64,000 bases of DNA from JAGNKE01 sp965230245 (GCA_965230245.1 OZ246000.1:2294001-2358000); one strand, 5' to 3'; shown: positions 7,964-17,468, numbered from the stretch's first letter. The notes: generated from the letters alone by a model not told the origin. Program-made: numbers and translations.

Positions 7964-9430
7964 ATGCAGGTCAAGCAACTCAAGCAGGAAGGACTGCTTC
8001 ACGAACTGGAAATTACCGTCGATGCAAAAGAAATCGACAGCCGCGTAGACACCCGCTTAAAAGAAGTCGGTAAAACGGTAAAACTGCCTGGTTTCCGTCC
8101 CGGCAAGGTTCCTCTCAATCTTCTGAAGAAAAGATACGGTAAGGCCATTCTGGGAGAAATTCTTGAAATCGCCGTGAATGAATCATCACGTCAGGCCATG
8201 GAAGAGCAAGACATTCAGCCTGCAATCCAGCCTCAAATCGAAGTCAAATCCTTTGATGAAGGCAAAGACCTGACATATACAATGTCTGTGGAGGTTCTGC
8301 CGAAAATTGAAATTAAAGATTACAAAGGCCTCAAACTTGAAAAGCCTGTCGCAAAAGCAGATGACAAGGAAATTGACGACGCACTGGCGCGCATCGCATC
8401 TTCCCGTAAGTCCAGCAAGCCGATTGAGGGCGACCGAAAGAGTAAAGAAGGCGATATTCTTGTCATCGACTTCAAAGGTCGTACAGCAAAAGACAACGTC
8501 GAACATCAGGGTATGGCAGCAGAAGGCCACCATCTTGAACTGGGTAGCAACACATTCATTCCCGGTTTTGAAGATCAACTCGTTGGCGTTAAAGGCGGTT
8601 CCGATGTAGAGGTTAAAGTATCCTTCCCTGAAGAATACCCTGTGCCCGAACTGGCAGGTGAAGATGCCATCTTCGACGTTGAGGTTCACGAGATCCGTGA
8701 GCCTGTAGAAGCGGAAATTGATGAAGAATTTGCCAAATCACTCGGCATGGAAGACGTGGAGTCACTTCGCAAGGCAGTCGCAGAACAACTGAACGTCGAA
8801 ATGAACAACCGCAGCCGAATGATCGTGAAGAAAAATCTTCTCGACCAGTTGGACGATGCGCATGACTTTGAAATCCCCGCAGGTATGAAAGAGCAGGAAC
8901 TGAATAATATCATTCAGCAAGTTCAAGCCGACAACCAGCAACGCGGCGGCGACCCTGAGGCTGAGCTTAGTGATGAAGAAAAAGAAGAACTCGAGGAAAT
9001 TGCAAACCGTCGCGTTCGTCTTGGTCTCGTTCTTGCCGAAATCGGAAAAGATAATAATATTCAGGTTTCCGATCAGGAACTGCAGCAGGCAGTGATTTCC
9101 GAAGCGCAAAAATATCCTGGTCAGGAAAAAGAAGTCTTCGACTACTTCTCCAAACACCGTCAGGCCCTTGAAGCACTGCGCGCGCCTTTGTACGAAGATA
9201 AGGTCATCGACTTTATTCTGGAACTGGCGGACGTGACAGAAAAAGAAATGACATCCGAAGAGCTGATGGCAGATGAGGAAGACGAGCTGGAATCGACAAA
9301 GAAAGAAAGCAAAAAGAAGTCTTCAGCCAAGAAAACAACGAAAAAGGCCAAAAAGTCTGAAGAAAAATCTGATGACAAGAAAAAGCCGGCCAAAAAATCG
9401 ACAGCGAAGAAGAAAAAAGCTTCTGAGTGA
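7964..9430 (+). CDS. tig: Trigger factor, ribosome-associated chaperone and prolyl isomerase
   Basis: Trigger factor binds nascent chains at the ribosome exit. The N-terminal ribosome-binding domain contains the signature GFRPGKVP near residue 44. The FKBP-type isomerase domain covers about residues 160-250 (GDILVIDFKG; LGSNTFIPGFEDQL). The C-terminal chaperone arms follow to about residue 430. The protein ends in an unusual tail of about 55 residues made almost only of Lys, Ser, Ala, Glu and Thr (from about residue 433), which is not part of the E. coli protein. The total of 488 residues exceeds the usual 430-450 by about that tail. It is first of the tig-clpP-lon proteostasis cluster. Confidence 0.95.
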   Translation: MQVKQLKQEGLLHELEITVDAKEIDSRVDTRLKEVGKTVKLPGFRPGKVPLNLLKKRYGKAILGEILEIAVNESSRQAMEEQDIQPAIQPQIEVKSFDEGKDLTYTMSVEVLPKIEIKDYKGLKLEKPVAKADDKEIDDALARIASSRKSSKPIEGDRKSKEGDILVIDFKGRTAKDNVEHQGMAAEGHHLELGSNTFIPGFEDQLVGVKGGSDVEVKVSFPEEYPVPELAGEDAIFDVEVHEIREPVEAEIDEEFAKSLGMEDVESLRKAVAEQLNVEMNNRSRMIVKKNLLDQLDDAHDFEIPAGMKEQELNNIIQQVQADNQQRGGDPEAELSDEEKEELEEIANRRVRLGLVLAEIGKDNNIQVSDQELQQAVISEAQKYPGQEKEVFDYFSKHRQALEALRAPLYEDKVIDFILELADVTEKEMTSEELMADEEDELESTKKESKKKSSAKKTTKKAKKSEEKSDDKKKPAKKSTAKKKKASE

Positions 9431-9459
9431 AACTCGAAATATCTTGAAAAACAGTCTTG

Positions 9460-9490
9460 AACAAACCCTTGCCAGTGGTTAGGGTTTGTT
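9460..9490 (+). terminator. Hairpin after tig, possible terminator
   Basis: AACAAACCCT (9460-9469) and AGGGTTTGTT (9481-9490) form a perfect 10-bp stem with an 11-base loop. Only a loose T-rich stretch follows, so termination may be partial. Confidence 0.45.
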
Positions 9491-9552
9491 ATCTATTTGT
9501 CCCAAGGGATAAACACCTAATCCAACGTCTTATGATCTATAAAGGCTAAAAT

Positions 9553-10212
9553 ATGACTGATCGCGATCCTTACGATACCTACATGAACCATCTTGTCCCA
9601 ACGGTTATCGAACAAACAAACCGTGGCGAGCGGGCATTTGACATTTATTCAAGGTTATTGAAGGAGCGCATTATCTTCCTTACAGGGGAAGTGAATGATC
9701 ACGTATCCAGCCTGATCTGTGCCCAGCTTCTGTTTTTGGAGTCAGAAAACCCGAACAAGGAAATTTCTTTCTACATCAACTCGCCTGGTGGGGTCGTGAC
9801 GGCGGGTTTGGCGATGTATGACACGATGCAGTACATTCGCCCCAAAATTTCGACAGTCTGTATCGGTCAGGCCGCGTCTATGGGCTCGTTCCTGCTAATG
9901 GCTGGTGAAAAAGATATGCGCTTTGCCCTTCCGAATGCCCGGATCATGATCCACCAGCCGTCCGGCGGTGCGCGCGGTCAGGCAACGGATATCGAGATTC
10001 AAGCCAAAGAAATCCTTCGTTTGAGACAGAGACTAAACGAAGCATATGTCAAGCACACGGGCCAAAAACTTAAAGTAGTAGAAGAAGCCATGGATCGCGA
10101 CCGCTTTATGAGTGCCGAAGAAGCCAGAGATTGGGGGCTTATCGACCATGTTGTCGAAAAACACGCGGATACTGCTGGATCTGACGATAAATCAAAAGAT
10201 AAGAAAAAATAA
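9553..10212 (+). CDS. clpP: ATP-dependent Clp protease proteolytic subunit
   Basis: ClpP is the serine-peptidase barrel that degrades substrates fed by ClpX or ClpA. The catalytic triad is visible: Ser109 in GQAASMGSF, His134 in MIHQPSGG and Asp183 in MDRDRFMS. The oligomerisation and substrate-groove motif NSPGG is at residues 76-80. The 219-residue length is normal, with a short Lys-rich end. It lies downstream of tig, and clpX is not the next gene. Instead lon follows after a 159-bp gap. In many proteobacteria the order is tig-clpP-clpX-lon, so clpX appears to have been lost from this cluster or moved. Confidence 0.96.
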   Translation: MTDRDPYDTYMNHLVPTVIEQTNRGERAFDIYSRLLKERIIFLTGEVNDHVSSLICAQLLFLESENPNKEISFYINSPGGVVTAGLAMYDTMQYIRPKISTVCIGQAASMGSFLLMAGEKDMRFALPNARIMIHQPSGGARGQATDIEIQAKEILRLRQRLNEAYVKHTGQKLKVVEEAMDRDRFMSAEEARDWGLIDHVVEKHADTAGSDDKSKDKKK

Positions 10213-10371
10213 ACCAATTTTTTGTATGATTGTATTTAGACTTGCGCGTGTACCTTAACACGCCGTAACCATTTTCCCTTTTTGGGCGAATATAATTGAA
10301 AATCAGCCACTATAAGAGTAAATTTTCCCATCACGCTTTGAGATTTATGAAGCTCAGAAAGGTATGTATCG

Positions 10372-12792
10372 ATGTTAACATCAGGCACTTCCAGAATAAG
10401 GTCATACGCAGTTTTGCCTCTCCGTGACATTGTTGTGTTTCCACACATGATTGTCCCGTTATTCGTAGGCCGCGACAAATCTGTGCAGGCGCTTGAAAAT
10501 GTCATTAATGCAGACAAAAAAATTCTACTTGTAACGCAGAAAAGCCCATCCGAAGATGACCCGACTGCTAACGACCTTTATGAAGTCGGTACAATCGGCA
10601 CAATCCTGCAGCTCCTGAAGTTACCAGATGGCACAGTTAAGGTGTTGGTCGAAGGTGGAGAACGTGTTCACATTAACAAATTCACCGAAGAAAACGACTT
10701 CATTGAAGCAACCGTCACGGAGATCGCTGACACGTCTCCGCAGAACGAAGAATTGGAAGCGCTAGCCCGCGCAGTCATGAGCCAGTTCGAACAATACGTC
10801 AAGCTGAATAAGAAAATTCCGCCGGAAGTCATTGTATCTGTGAATCAGATCAGCGACTCCTCTAAAATGGCGGACACAATCGCATCCCACCTGACCCTCA
10901 AAATTGAGGAAAAACAGGAAATTCTGGAAATGGGTCCGGCTGCCGAAAGACTGGAAAAACTATACAGTCTGATGGAAGGCGAAATCGGCGTCCTTCAGGT
11001 TGAAAAACGGATTCGTGGCCGTGTTAAGCGCCAGATGGAAAAGACACAGCGCGAGTACTACCTCAACGAACAGATGAAAGCCATTCAGCGTGAGTTGAAC
11101 GAAGGCGAGGATGGTCTGGATGAATTGGGTGAACTCGAAAAGAAAATTGAGGAAACCAAACTATCCAAGGAAGCCGAAGAACGCGCAAGAAACGAAATCA
11201 AGAAACTCCGTCAGATGAGCCCGATGTCCGCCGAGGCAACGGTCGTTAGAAATTACCTCGACTGGATTTTGGGTATTCCGTGGAGCAAGAAAACACGTGT
11301 CAAAAAAGATATCAAGAAAGCTAAGTCTATTCTCGACAAGGATCATTACGGTCTGGAGAAGGTCAAAGAACGCATTCTGGAATACTTGGCTGTCCAGCAA
11401 CGAACAAACAAGGTTAAAGGGCCCATCCTTTGCCTCGTCGGGCCACCGGGTGTTGGTAAAACATCTTTGGGGCAATCCGTTGCAAAAGCCACGAACCGGA
11501 ATTTTGTGCGCATGTCCCTCGGCGGCGTACGTGACGAAAGCGAAATTCGTGGTCACCGCCGTACGTATATAGGCGCAATGCCCGGTAAGGTGCTGCAAGG
11601 AATGAAGAAGGCCAAGACGGTCAACCCGCTCTTCCTGCTCGACGAAATCGACAAACTCGGTTCTGACTGGCGCGGCGATCCAAGCTCTGCCTTATTGGAA
11701 GTGCTGGACCCCGAACAAAACGATAAGTTTCAGGATCATTATCTCGAACTGGACTACGACCTTTCTGACGTCATGTTTGTATGTACGGCAAACACAACGG
11801 CAACAATGCCGCGTCCGCTGCTGGACAGAATGGAACTGATCCGTATTTCCGGTTACACCGAAGATGAGAAACTTGAAATTGTAAAACGTCATTTGCTCAA
11901 GAAGCAGATGAAAGCCGCAGGCCTCAAACGTGGAGAGCTAAAGCTTAATGACAATGTTATTCGCGATGTCATTCGCTATTACACGAGAGAAGCGGGCGTA
12001 CGTAATCTTGAACGTGAAATTGCCAATCTTTGCCGCAAAGCGATTAAAGACATTCTGATGAAGGGCAAGGAAAAGGTTACGATCACAAAGCGTAACCTTG
12101 AAAAATACGCCGGCGTGAAGAAGTACCGCTATGGTGAGATCGACGAAAATGACCGCGTAGGCGTGGTCACCGGTCTGGCTTACACCGAAACGGGGGGCGA
12201 TCTGCTCTCTATCGAAGCGGTCACAATGCGTGGTAAAGACGGCAAAGTTTCTACAACCGGTAACCTTAAAGATGTCATGAAGGAATCCATTACCGTTGCC
12301 GAAATGCTGATTAAATCACGCGCGGCACAATACGGTCTGGATTACGAAACTCTCAAGGAACAACAAATCCACGTCCACGTGCCCGAAGGTGCCACGCCAA
12401 AAGACGGACCCTCCGCTGGCGCCGCGATGGTTACGGCAATTGTCTCCACCTTGACGGGCATCCCGATTCGCAAGGACATTGCGATGACGGGCGAGGTTAA
12501 TTTGCGCGGAAACGTCACCGCAATTGGAGGTTTGAAAGAAAAGCTCCTTGCGGCTTTGCGCGGAGGTATTAAGACTGTTCTTATCCCTAAGGACAACGAA
12601 AAAGACCTCGCGGAAATCCCCAATAACGTCATCAAAGGTATGGAGATTATCCCTGTCGATAAGATCGATGAGGTGCTGACACACGCTTTAATCAGCCAGC
12701 CTGAGCCCCTAAATGCAGAAAATGATGAAGAAATGACGCAAATTTCTTCAAAAACTGCAGAAAATAAGGGGGAAGACGTGATTCACCATTGA
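10372..12792 (+). CDS. lon: ATP-dependent Lon protease
   Basis: Lon unfolds and degrades damaged and regulatory proteins in the cytoplasm. The 806-residue protein has the LON N-terminal domain (VLPLRDIVVFPHM near residue 15), the AAA+ module with Walker A GPPGVGKTS near residue 358, Walker B FLLDEIDK, and the C-terminal protease domain with catalytic Ser681 in KDGPSAGAA and a lysine in IGGLKEKLLAA near 724. These positions match the E. coli catalytic dyad (679/722). The ATG at 10372 gives the expected N-terminus. A hairpin-like repeat GCGTGT/ACACGC lies in the gap from clpP at 10246-10263. Confidence 0.97.
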   Translation: MLTSGTSRIRSYAVLPLRDIVVFPHMIVPLFVGRDKSVQALENVINADKKILLVTQKSPSEDDPTANDLYEVGTIGTILQLLKLPDGTVKVLVEGGERVHINKFTEENDFIEATVTEIADTSPQNEELEALARAVMSQFEQYVKLNKKIPPEVIVSVNQISDSSKMADTIASHLTLKIEEKQEILEMGPAAERLEKLYSLMEGEIGVLQVEKRIRGRVKRQMEKTQREYYLNEQMKAIQRELNEGEDGLDELGELEKKIEETKLSKEAEERARNEIKKLRQMSPMSAEATVVRNYLDWILGIPWSKKTRVKKDIKKAKSILDKDHYGLEKVKERILEYLAVQQRTNKVKGPILCLVGPPGVGKTSLGQSVAKATNRNFVRMSLGGVRDESEIRGHRRTYIGAMPGKVLQGMKKAKTVNPLFLLDEIDKLGSDWRGDPSSALLEVLDPEQNDKFQDHYLELDYDLSDVMFVCTANTTATMPRPLLDRMELIRISGYTEDEKLEIVKRHLLKKQMKAAGLKRGELKLNDNVIRDVIRYYTREAGVRNLEREIANLCRKAIKDILMKGKEKVTITKRNLEKYAGVKKYRYGEIDENDRVGVVTGLAYTETGGDLLSIEAVTMRGKDGKVSTTGNLKDVMKESITVAEMLIKSRAAQYGLDYETLKEQQIHVHVPEGATPKDGPSAGAAMVTAIVSTLTGIPIRKDIAMTGEVNLRGNVTAIGGLKEKLLAALRGGIKTVLIPKDNEKDLAEIPNNVIKGMEIIPVDKIDEVLTHALISQPEPLNAENDEEMTQISSKTAENKGEDVIHH

Positions 12793-12963
12793 GTCTAAGT
12801 CAAAAACAGCTTAAAACAGAATCACTGTATACGTTGTGAAAAGCCTTATGGGACTTATGTTTCGGCGATTATGACGTGTTCGATTTTGTGGAAGTCCGAA
12901 TATTAATTTTAAAGACTTTCTTTTTAACTTATATGCTTAACTCTAAATCAAGGGAGTTCTTCA

Positions 12964-13239
12964 ATGAATAAGCAAGACCTAGTATCACAAGTGGCAGAAA
13001 ACGCCGACATTTCTAAACAAAAGGCTGCGCTGGCTGTTGATGCGGTAATTAACGCAATCAAATCAAGCCTGAAAAAAGGCGACGATGTTCGTCTGGTAGG
13101 CTTCGGTACATTTACAGTTGCCAAGCGCGCCGCGACAACAGGCCGTAACCCACGTACTGGTGAGCCAATCAAAATTCCGGCGTCTAAACAGCCTAAGTTC
13201 AAGGCCGGTAAAGAGCTGAAAGAAGCAGTGAACAAGTAA
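12964..13239 (+). CDS. hup: HU family DNA-binding protein
   Basis: This is a histone-like nucleoid protein of 91 residues, the standard HU length. MNKQDLVSQVAENADISKQ at the start and the DNA-gripping arm signature GFGTFTVAKRAATTGRNPRT (about residues 47-66) are diagnostic. A good Shine-Dalgarno GGGAG precedes the ATG. It follows lon, as hupB does in E. coli, and is followed by a strong terminator. HU-alpha and HU-beta cannot be told apart here. Confidence 0.95.
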   Translation: MNKQDLVSQVAENADISKQKAALAVDAVINAIKSSLKKGDDVRLVGFGTFTVAKRAATTGRNPRTGEPIKIPASKQPKFKAGKELKEAVNK

Positions 13240-13265
13240 GTTCTTCTTCTTTAGAAATTATGACA

Positions 13266-13299
13266 TCGGCCGTTTCCATCGAAGCGGCCGAAGTTTTTT
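13266..13299 (+). terminator. Rho-independent terminator after hup
   Basis: TCGGCCG (13266-13272) pairs with CGGCCGA (13285-13291), followed by a run of six T (13294-13299). It sits between hup and tRNA-Val. Confidence 0.85.
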
Positions 13300-13380
13300 G
13301 CTCTAAAAGATACGAAAACGGCAAGTGATGCTTGATTTTTCAACGCGAAGCCATTAGGAATATGCAATCCGTACGGATAT

Positions 13381-13456
13381 GGGTGATTAGCTCAGTTGGT
13401 AGAGCATCTCGTTTACACCGAGAGGGTCAGCGGTTCAAGTCCGTTATCACCCACCA
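13381..13456 (+). tRNA. tRNA-Val (anticodon TAC), CCA encoded
   Basis: The acceptor stem GGGTGAT (13381-13387) pairs with ATCACCC (13446-13452). The anticodon loop TTTACAC gives TAC. The discriminator is A, and CCA is at 13454-13456. Confidence 0.95.
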
Positions 13457-13525
13457 TTTTATTATTCCCCTCACTTAGATCGGCTAAAAGCGAGAATGGC
13501 TGCAAGAAAGCGGCGGTTCTAAAAC

Positions 13526-13969
13526 TTAAGGTTTGAAAGACTTCATTATCTCAAGAGTTTGTTCGCTAATATGATGTTCAATCCCTTCTGCATCAAACTC
13601 GGCAGTCTCAGGATCAACACCAAGCCGGATCAGGAATTCTAAAACGATTTGGTGGCGCTCTTTGCATCTTTTGGCAAGTTTCTTCCCTTTTTCGGTCAGA
13701 AAGATTGAACGGTAGGGCTGGGTTTCTACATATCCTTCTTCCTGCAGGCGTGAAAGCATTTTAGTGACAGTCGGGTGGGCCACGCCAAGCCGCTTTGCCA
13801 AATCGCTGGCACGAGCCTCTTTATGCACCTCAATAAGATCAGCGATAAGCTCAATGTAATCTTCTATTGTCTCTGTTTGATGCGCTTTTCGAACACGCGC
13901 AAACCAACTCGCTTGTGTCTCAGGATCAGCGAGAGTGAGTTTATGTTTCTTTTGCACTTTATCGGGCAT
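13526..13969 (-). CDS. mntR: MntR-type manganese-responsive transcriptional repressor (DtxR family)
   Basis: MntR represses manganese uptake genes when Mn(II) is bound. The 147-residue protein has a winged helix-turn-helix (DLAKRLGVAHPTVTKMLSRL, about residues 59-78) and the metal-binding dimerisation helix ending DAEGIEHHISEQTL, both very close to the enterobacterial MntR pattern (RHQIVLEFL also matches). I chose the ATG at 13969 because an AGGA element lies 7 bases before it (13977-13980). Starts at 13993 or 14011 would give longer, atypical N-termini. The start overlaps the end of the upstream permease gene by 11 bases, so it is the last gene of the sit operon and probably controls itself. 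Confidence 0.9.
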   Translation of the reverse strand: MPDKVQKKHKLTLADPETQASWFARVRKAHQTETIEDYIELIADLIEVHKEARASDLAKRLGVAHPTVTKMLSRLQEEGYVETQPYRSIFLTEKGKKLAKRCKERHQIVLEFLIRLGVDPETAEFDAEGIEHHISEQTLEIMKSFKP

Positions 13970-14807
13970 TGGCCATTCCTTTCGATGATTCATGTCCCTT
14001 GCCGGTAACAAACGCCAGTATAAACAAGCCGGCCTGAATAAGAACGATAAGTGGAGCGGTTGCGACGTCTAGATGAAAGCTTAGTATCGTTCCCGTAACA
14101 CAAGACAAAATGGATGCGGTTAATGCGATTATAAGCATGTGATCAAATGAACGCGCGAGTAAGAACCCGATTGCTCCGGGAGCAATGAGCATCGCAATAA
14201 CAAGGATAATGCCGGCGGCCTTTAAGGCAGAAACAATTGTCAATGCCAACAATATAAGAAGCCCGAAATGAAGGATTCGAACAGGCAAACCAATGACACC
14301 AGCATATGCAGGATCAAAACAATACAGCATCAGATCTTTACGTTTGAGTATCATAATAACAGAGCAAATCGCTGCGATGCTTCCGGCTTCGATAAGATCA
14401 AACGTTGAAATTCCAAGAACATTTCCAAAAAGAACGTGGAGCAAATGCACGTCTGTCTCAATCTTGGTAAGTAATACGAGACCAAGAGCAAACATTCCTG
14501 AAAAAACAATGCCCATGACCGCGTCTTCTTTAACGCGGCTGTTTTCTTTGAGGTAGCCTGTTGCAACAGCACAAAACAAGCCTGCTGCAAACGCTCCTAT
14601 AGCTAAAGGGATCCCTATGGCAACAGAAATGACCAAACCGGGTAAAACAGCATGAGATACCGCATCACCCATGAGCGACCAGCCCTTTAAAACCAAAAAA
14701 CATGAAAAAATCGAACAGACACAGGCAATCAGAACGGACATCAGCAGCGCCCTTTGCATGAACTCATGTGCGAGCGGTTCAGTAATGAAAGTGATAATAT
14801 TATCCAT
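13959..14807 (-). CDS. sitD: Metal ABC transporter permease (second)
   Basis: This is an integral membrane permease of the ABC-3 family (ZnuB/SitCD/PsaC), 282 residues with about 8-9 hydrophobic segments. WSLMGDAVSHAVLPG near residue 45 and GAIGFLLARSFDHML near 210 are family features. The ATG overlaps the 3' end of the first permease gene by 8 bases, indicating translational coupling. With its sister permease it should form the heterodimeric channel for Mn(II), possibly also Fe(II). The manganese assignment comes from the linked MntR, not from the permease sequence itself. Confidence 0.85.
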   Translation of the reverse strand: MDNIITFITEPLAHEFMQRALLMSVLIACVCSIFSCFLVLKGWSLMGDAVSHAVLPGLVISVAIGIPLAIGAFAAGLFCAVATGYLKENSRVKEDAVMGIVFSGMFALGLVLLTKIETDVHLLHVLFGNVLGISTFDLIEAGSIAAICSVIMILKRKDLMLYCFDPAYAGVIGLPVRILHFGLLILLALTIVSALKAAGIILVIAMLIAPGAIGFLLARSFDHMLIIALTASILSCVTGTILSFHLDVATAPLIVLIQAGLFILAFVTGKGHESSKGMANAR

Positions 14808-15642
14808 GAATGACTGCTCTTCTTTTGATCAGGCCATATTTAGGCGCAAATAAAAATGCGCACAAAAAGATAAAGGTTTGAAAAACGACGATTAACCCGC
14901 CCGGATTGGCATCAAGAAAATAGCTGGTATATGCGCCTAACGCACTCGTTAAACTGCCTAACGCTACGGCTGTAATAATCAAACGACTAAACTTATCGGT
15001 GAGCAAATACGCTGTAGCTCCCGGTGTAACGACCATCGCTATGACCAAACAAGCTCCTACAGTCTGCAAAGCGGCAACACACGCTGCGCTAAGCAGCGTA
15101 AAAAACAGAATTTTTAGCGTATTAACAGGGAGGCCGATACTGCGTGCATGGTTTTCATCAAAGAAAAGAGCCATAAAATCTTTCCATTTCATGACAAGTA
15201 CAACGAGACAAACAACCGAGATAATCACAACCTGTAAAATATCAGAATCCGATATGGCTAGAATATTCCCTAAAATGATCGCTTGGATATTCACTGATAC
15301 CGAATTGATGGAGACCATAAGAAGACCAAGGGCAAAGAAGGCCGTAAAAACAAGGCCAATGACTGTATCTTCACGCAGCTTGGTTTTTTGCCTCACCATA
15401 GCCATGCTAACTGCTGCCAAAAGTCCGGCGAAAAAAGCACCCACAGCATAAGGCAGAGCCAGTAAATAAGATAAAGCAACACCCGGAACAATAGCATGAG
15501 CCAGAGCATCTCCCATAAGCGACCAGCCTTTAAGCATGAGGTAGGAAGATAAAAAAGCACAAACGCCTCCAACGAGCGCGCAGACCCATATGGCCTTAAA
15601 CATGTAACTATAGCTAAACGGCTCTAATAAATAATCAATCAT
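14800..15642 (-). CDS. sitC: Metal ABC transporter permease (first)
   Basis: This ABC-3 family permease has about eight hydrophobic segments. It shares WSLMGDALAHAIVPGVALSY with its neighbour, so the two are paralogues. I take MIDYLLEPF at 15642 as the start. It overlaps the ATPase stop by 8 bases (GATGATTGA), the same arrangement as the next junction, and gives a 280-residue protein of usual length. The upstream reading from 15708 would add 22 residues inside the ATPase gene. The phrase LFFDENHARSIGLPV near the middle is typical of the SitC/PsaC group. Confidence 0.86.
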   Translation of the reverse strand: MIDYLLEPFSYSYMFKAIWVCALVGGVCAFLSSYLMLKGWSLMGDALAHAIVPGVALSYLLALPYAVGAFFAGLLAAVSMAMVRQKTKLREDTVIGLVFTAFFALGLLMVSINSVSVNIQAIILGNILAISDSDILQVVIISVVCLVVLVMKWKDFMALFFDENHARSIGLPVNTLKILFFTLLSAACVAALQTVGACLVIAMVVTPGATAYLLTDKFSRLIITAVALGSLTSALGAYTSYFLDANPGGLIVVFQTFIFLCAFLFAPKYGLIKRRAVIHG

Positions 15643-16501
15643 CTTTGCCGCCATGTTTGGTGATTTTTTCACCGCCGCGCTCGCCGTAGAAGACAAGAGG
15701 ACGTTCATCGTCAGTCAAAACGGTAATGCCGCGCTTGTCTTCATCATCGTGTAATTCAGCGCCAATAAGCTGATGATGACGCAGCATGCCCCCAAAGGCT
15801 TTGGCCAAATTTTCTTGTGTAAATGTTGTTTCCACCGGGCCATATGCAAGGACGTTTTTGTTGATGAGCATGACTTCATTACAGAAACTCGGCACACTCC
15901 CGAGATTATGTGTAGAGACTAAAATCAACCGGCCTTCTTTTGCCAGAGAGCGAAAAAGAGTAATAAGTGACTCTTCAGTCTTGATATCAATGCCTGTGAA
16001 TGGCTCGTCTAATAAAATAACCTGACCGCCTTGTGCCAGTGCCCGTGCAACGAAAACCCGCTTCTTTTGTCCGCCGCTAAGTTCCCCGATTTGCCGACTC
16101 TTAAATTCAATCATACCGACACGGGCAAGGGCATCTTCAACAGCTTGCTTGTCGGCTTTGGAAGGACGGCGCAAAAATCCCATATGACCGTAACGTCCCA
16201 TCATCACAACGTCCTCAACCAAGACGGGGAAATTCCAGTCAACCTCTTCGGTTTGTGGGACATATGAAACGATATTTTTTTTGAGAGCTGCGCGAACGTC
16301 TTGTCCCATGATTTTAACGGAACCTGTCGTGGGCTTTACAAAACCCATAATGGTTTTAAATAACGTTGATTTTCCTGCGCCGTTAACACCAACCAGTCCG
16401 CATATTGTACCGCTGTGTAAGCTGCCATTCACACTTTGAAGCGCAGTATGACCGTTAGGGTAGGTTACACCCACATTCTCGAGTTCTATAATATCACTCA
16501 T
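15635..16501 (-). CDS. sitB: Metal ABC transporter ATP-binding protein
   Basis: This is the nucleotide-binding subunit of the metal importer, 288 residues. Walker A is GVNGAGKST near residue 38, the Q-loop is in YVPQTEEVDW, the ABC signature is LSGGQKKR near 143, Walker B is VILLDEPF near 162, and the switch histidine is in LVSTHN. The gene starts directly after the stop codon of the binding-protein gene (TAAATG) and ends overlapping the first permease gene. An extension of about 40 residues after the core ATPase domain is common in SitB/MntB proteins. Confidence 0.9.
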   Translation of the reverse strand: MSDIIELENVGVTYPNGHTALQSVNGSLHSGTICGLVGVNGAGKSTLFKTIMGFVKPTTGSVKIMGQDVRAALKKNIVSYVPQTEEVDWNFPVLVEDVVMMGRYGHMGFLRRPSKADKQAVEDALARVGMIEFKSRQIGELSGGQKKRVFVARALAQGGQVILLDEPFTGIDIKTEESLITLFRSLAKEGRLILVSTHNLGSVPSFCNEVMLINKNVLAYGPVETTFTQENLAKAFGGMLRHHQLIGAELHDDEDKRGITVLTDDERPLVFYGERGGEKITKHGGKDD

Positions 16502-17419
16502 TTACTTCTCCAAAGCGCCTTTAAAGCCGTCAGCAATCGTACTTGTTGTAACTTTCAGGAGATCAAGATAAGTCGGAACTTCTCCATCCGGCATACTCAA
16601 TGAATCAACATAAAGGACACCGCCATAAACAGCATCGGTTTCTGATGCGACTTGTCTGGCCGGTTTATCCGAAATCGTACTTTCACTAAAAACAACCGGA
16701 ATTTTCTTTTCACGAACGATATCGATTACTTTGCGAACTTGTTGAGGTGTGCCTTGTTGATCAGAGTTCATCGGCCAAAGATAGACTTCCTGCATATTCA
16801 GGTCCTTGGCCAGATAGCTGAATGCGCCTTCACTTGTAACGAGATAGCGTTGTTCTTTGGGAATATCTCCTAAAGTATCCTCCAATTCAGCTTTTATGGC
16901 TCTAACTTTTTCCGAATAGGCTTTCGCGTTGGCATTATATTTATCTACATGATCCGGATCCATCTCAACGAAGGCTTTGCGGATATTCTCAATGTAGATG
17001 AGCGCGCTTTCAGTGGACATCCATGCATGAGGATTAGGCTTACCTCTATATGGCCCGTCATAGATTGAAAGCGGCTCTACACCTTCTGATACAATCATGC
17101 TCGGAACATCTTTGACATCCTGTAGAAAACGCTCGAACCAGCGTTCTAAATTCAGTCCGTTCCACAAGATCATATCCGCATCTTGCGCGCGGATAATATC
17201 TTGAGGCGTAGGCTGGTAATCGTGAATTTCAGCACCGGGCTTAGTAATGGATTCGACGATAGCCGCATCACCCGCCACGTTTTGGGCAATATCGGCAATC
17301 ACTGTAAAGGTTGTAACGGCCTTAAACTTGTCAGCTGCAAATACCTGCTTACTTGTAAGACCTGCTAACATGGCTAAAAAAACAAAAATGATAATGTTTT
17401 TATCAAAGTAATTCATCAT
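16502..17419 (-). CDS. sitA: Periplasmic manganese/zinc-type substrate-binding protein
   Basis: This is a cluster A-I metal-binding protein (PsaA/SitA/ZnuA family), 305 residues with an N-terminal signal peptide (IIIFVFLAMLAGLTS, then KQVFAADK). Likely ligands are the His in EIHDYQPTP (about residue 67), the His in PNPHAWMS (about 130), the Glu in SEGAF (about 197) and an Asp near the C-terminus. There is no long His-rich loop of the ZnuA type, which favours Mn or Fe over Zn. It is the first gene of sitABCD-mntR and starts with ATGATG, so either Met is possible. Its promoter carries a MntR-box-like dyad. Confidence 0.88.
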   Translation of the reverse strand: MMNYFDKNIIIFVFLAMLAGLTSKQVFAADKFKAVTTFTVIADIAQNVAGDAAIVESITKPGAEIHDYQPTPQDIIRAQDADMILWNGLNLERWFERFLQDVKDVPSMIVSEGVEPLSIYDGPYRGKPNPHAWMSTESALIYIENIRKAFVEMDPDHVDKYNANAKAYSEKVRAIKAELEDTLGDIPKEQRYLVTSEGAFSYLAKDLNMQEVYLWPMNSDQQGTPQQVRKVIDIVREKKIPVVFSESTISDKPARQVASETDAVYGGVLYVDSLSMPDGEVPTYLDLLKVTTSTIADGFKGALEK

Positions 17420-17468
17420 GGCGGCTTAAAGATGTTCCTTAATCTAGACTGTACAATCATATTTAGCT

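Noticed and set aside
10236..10517. Reverse-strand reading frame across the clpP-lon gap
   Set aside because: About half lies over the well-supported lon start, it has no recognisable motif, and no ribosome-binding site was seen.
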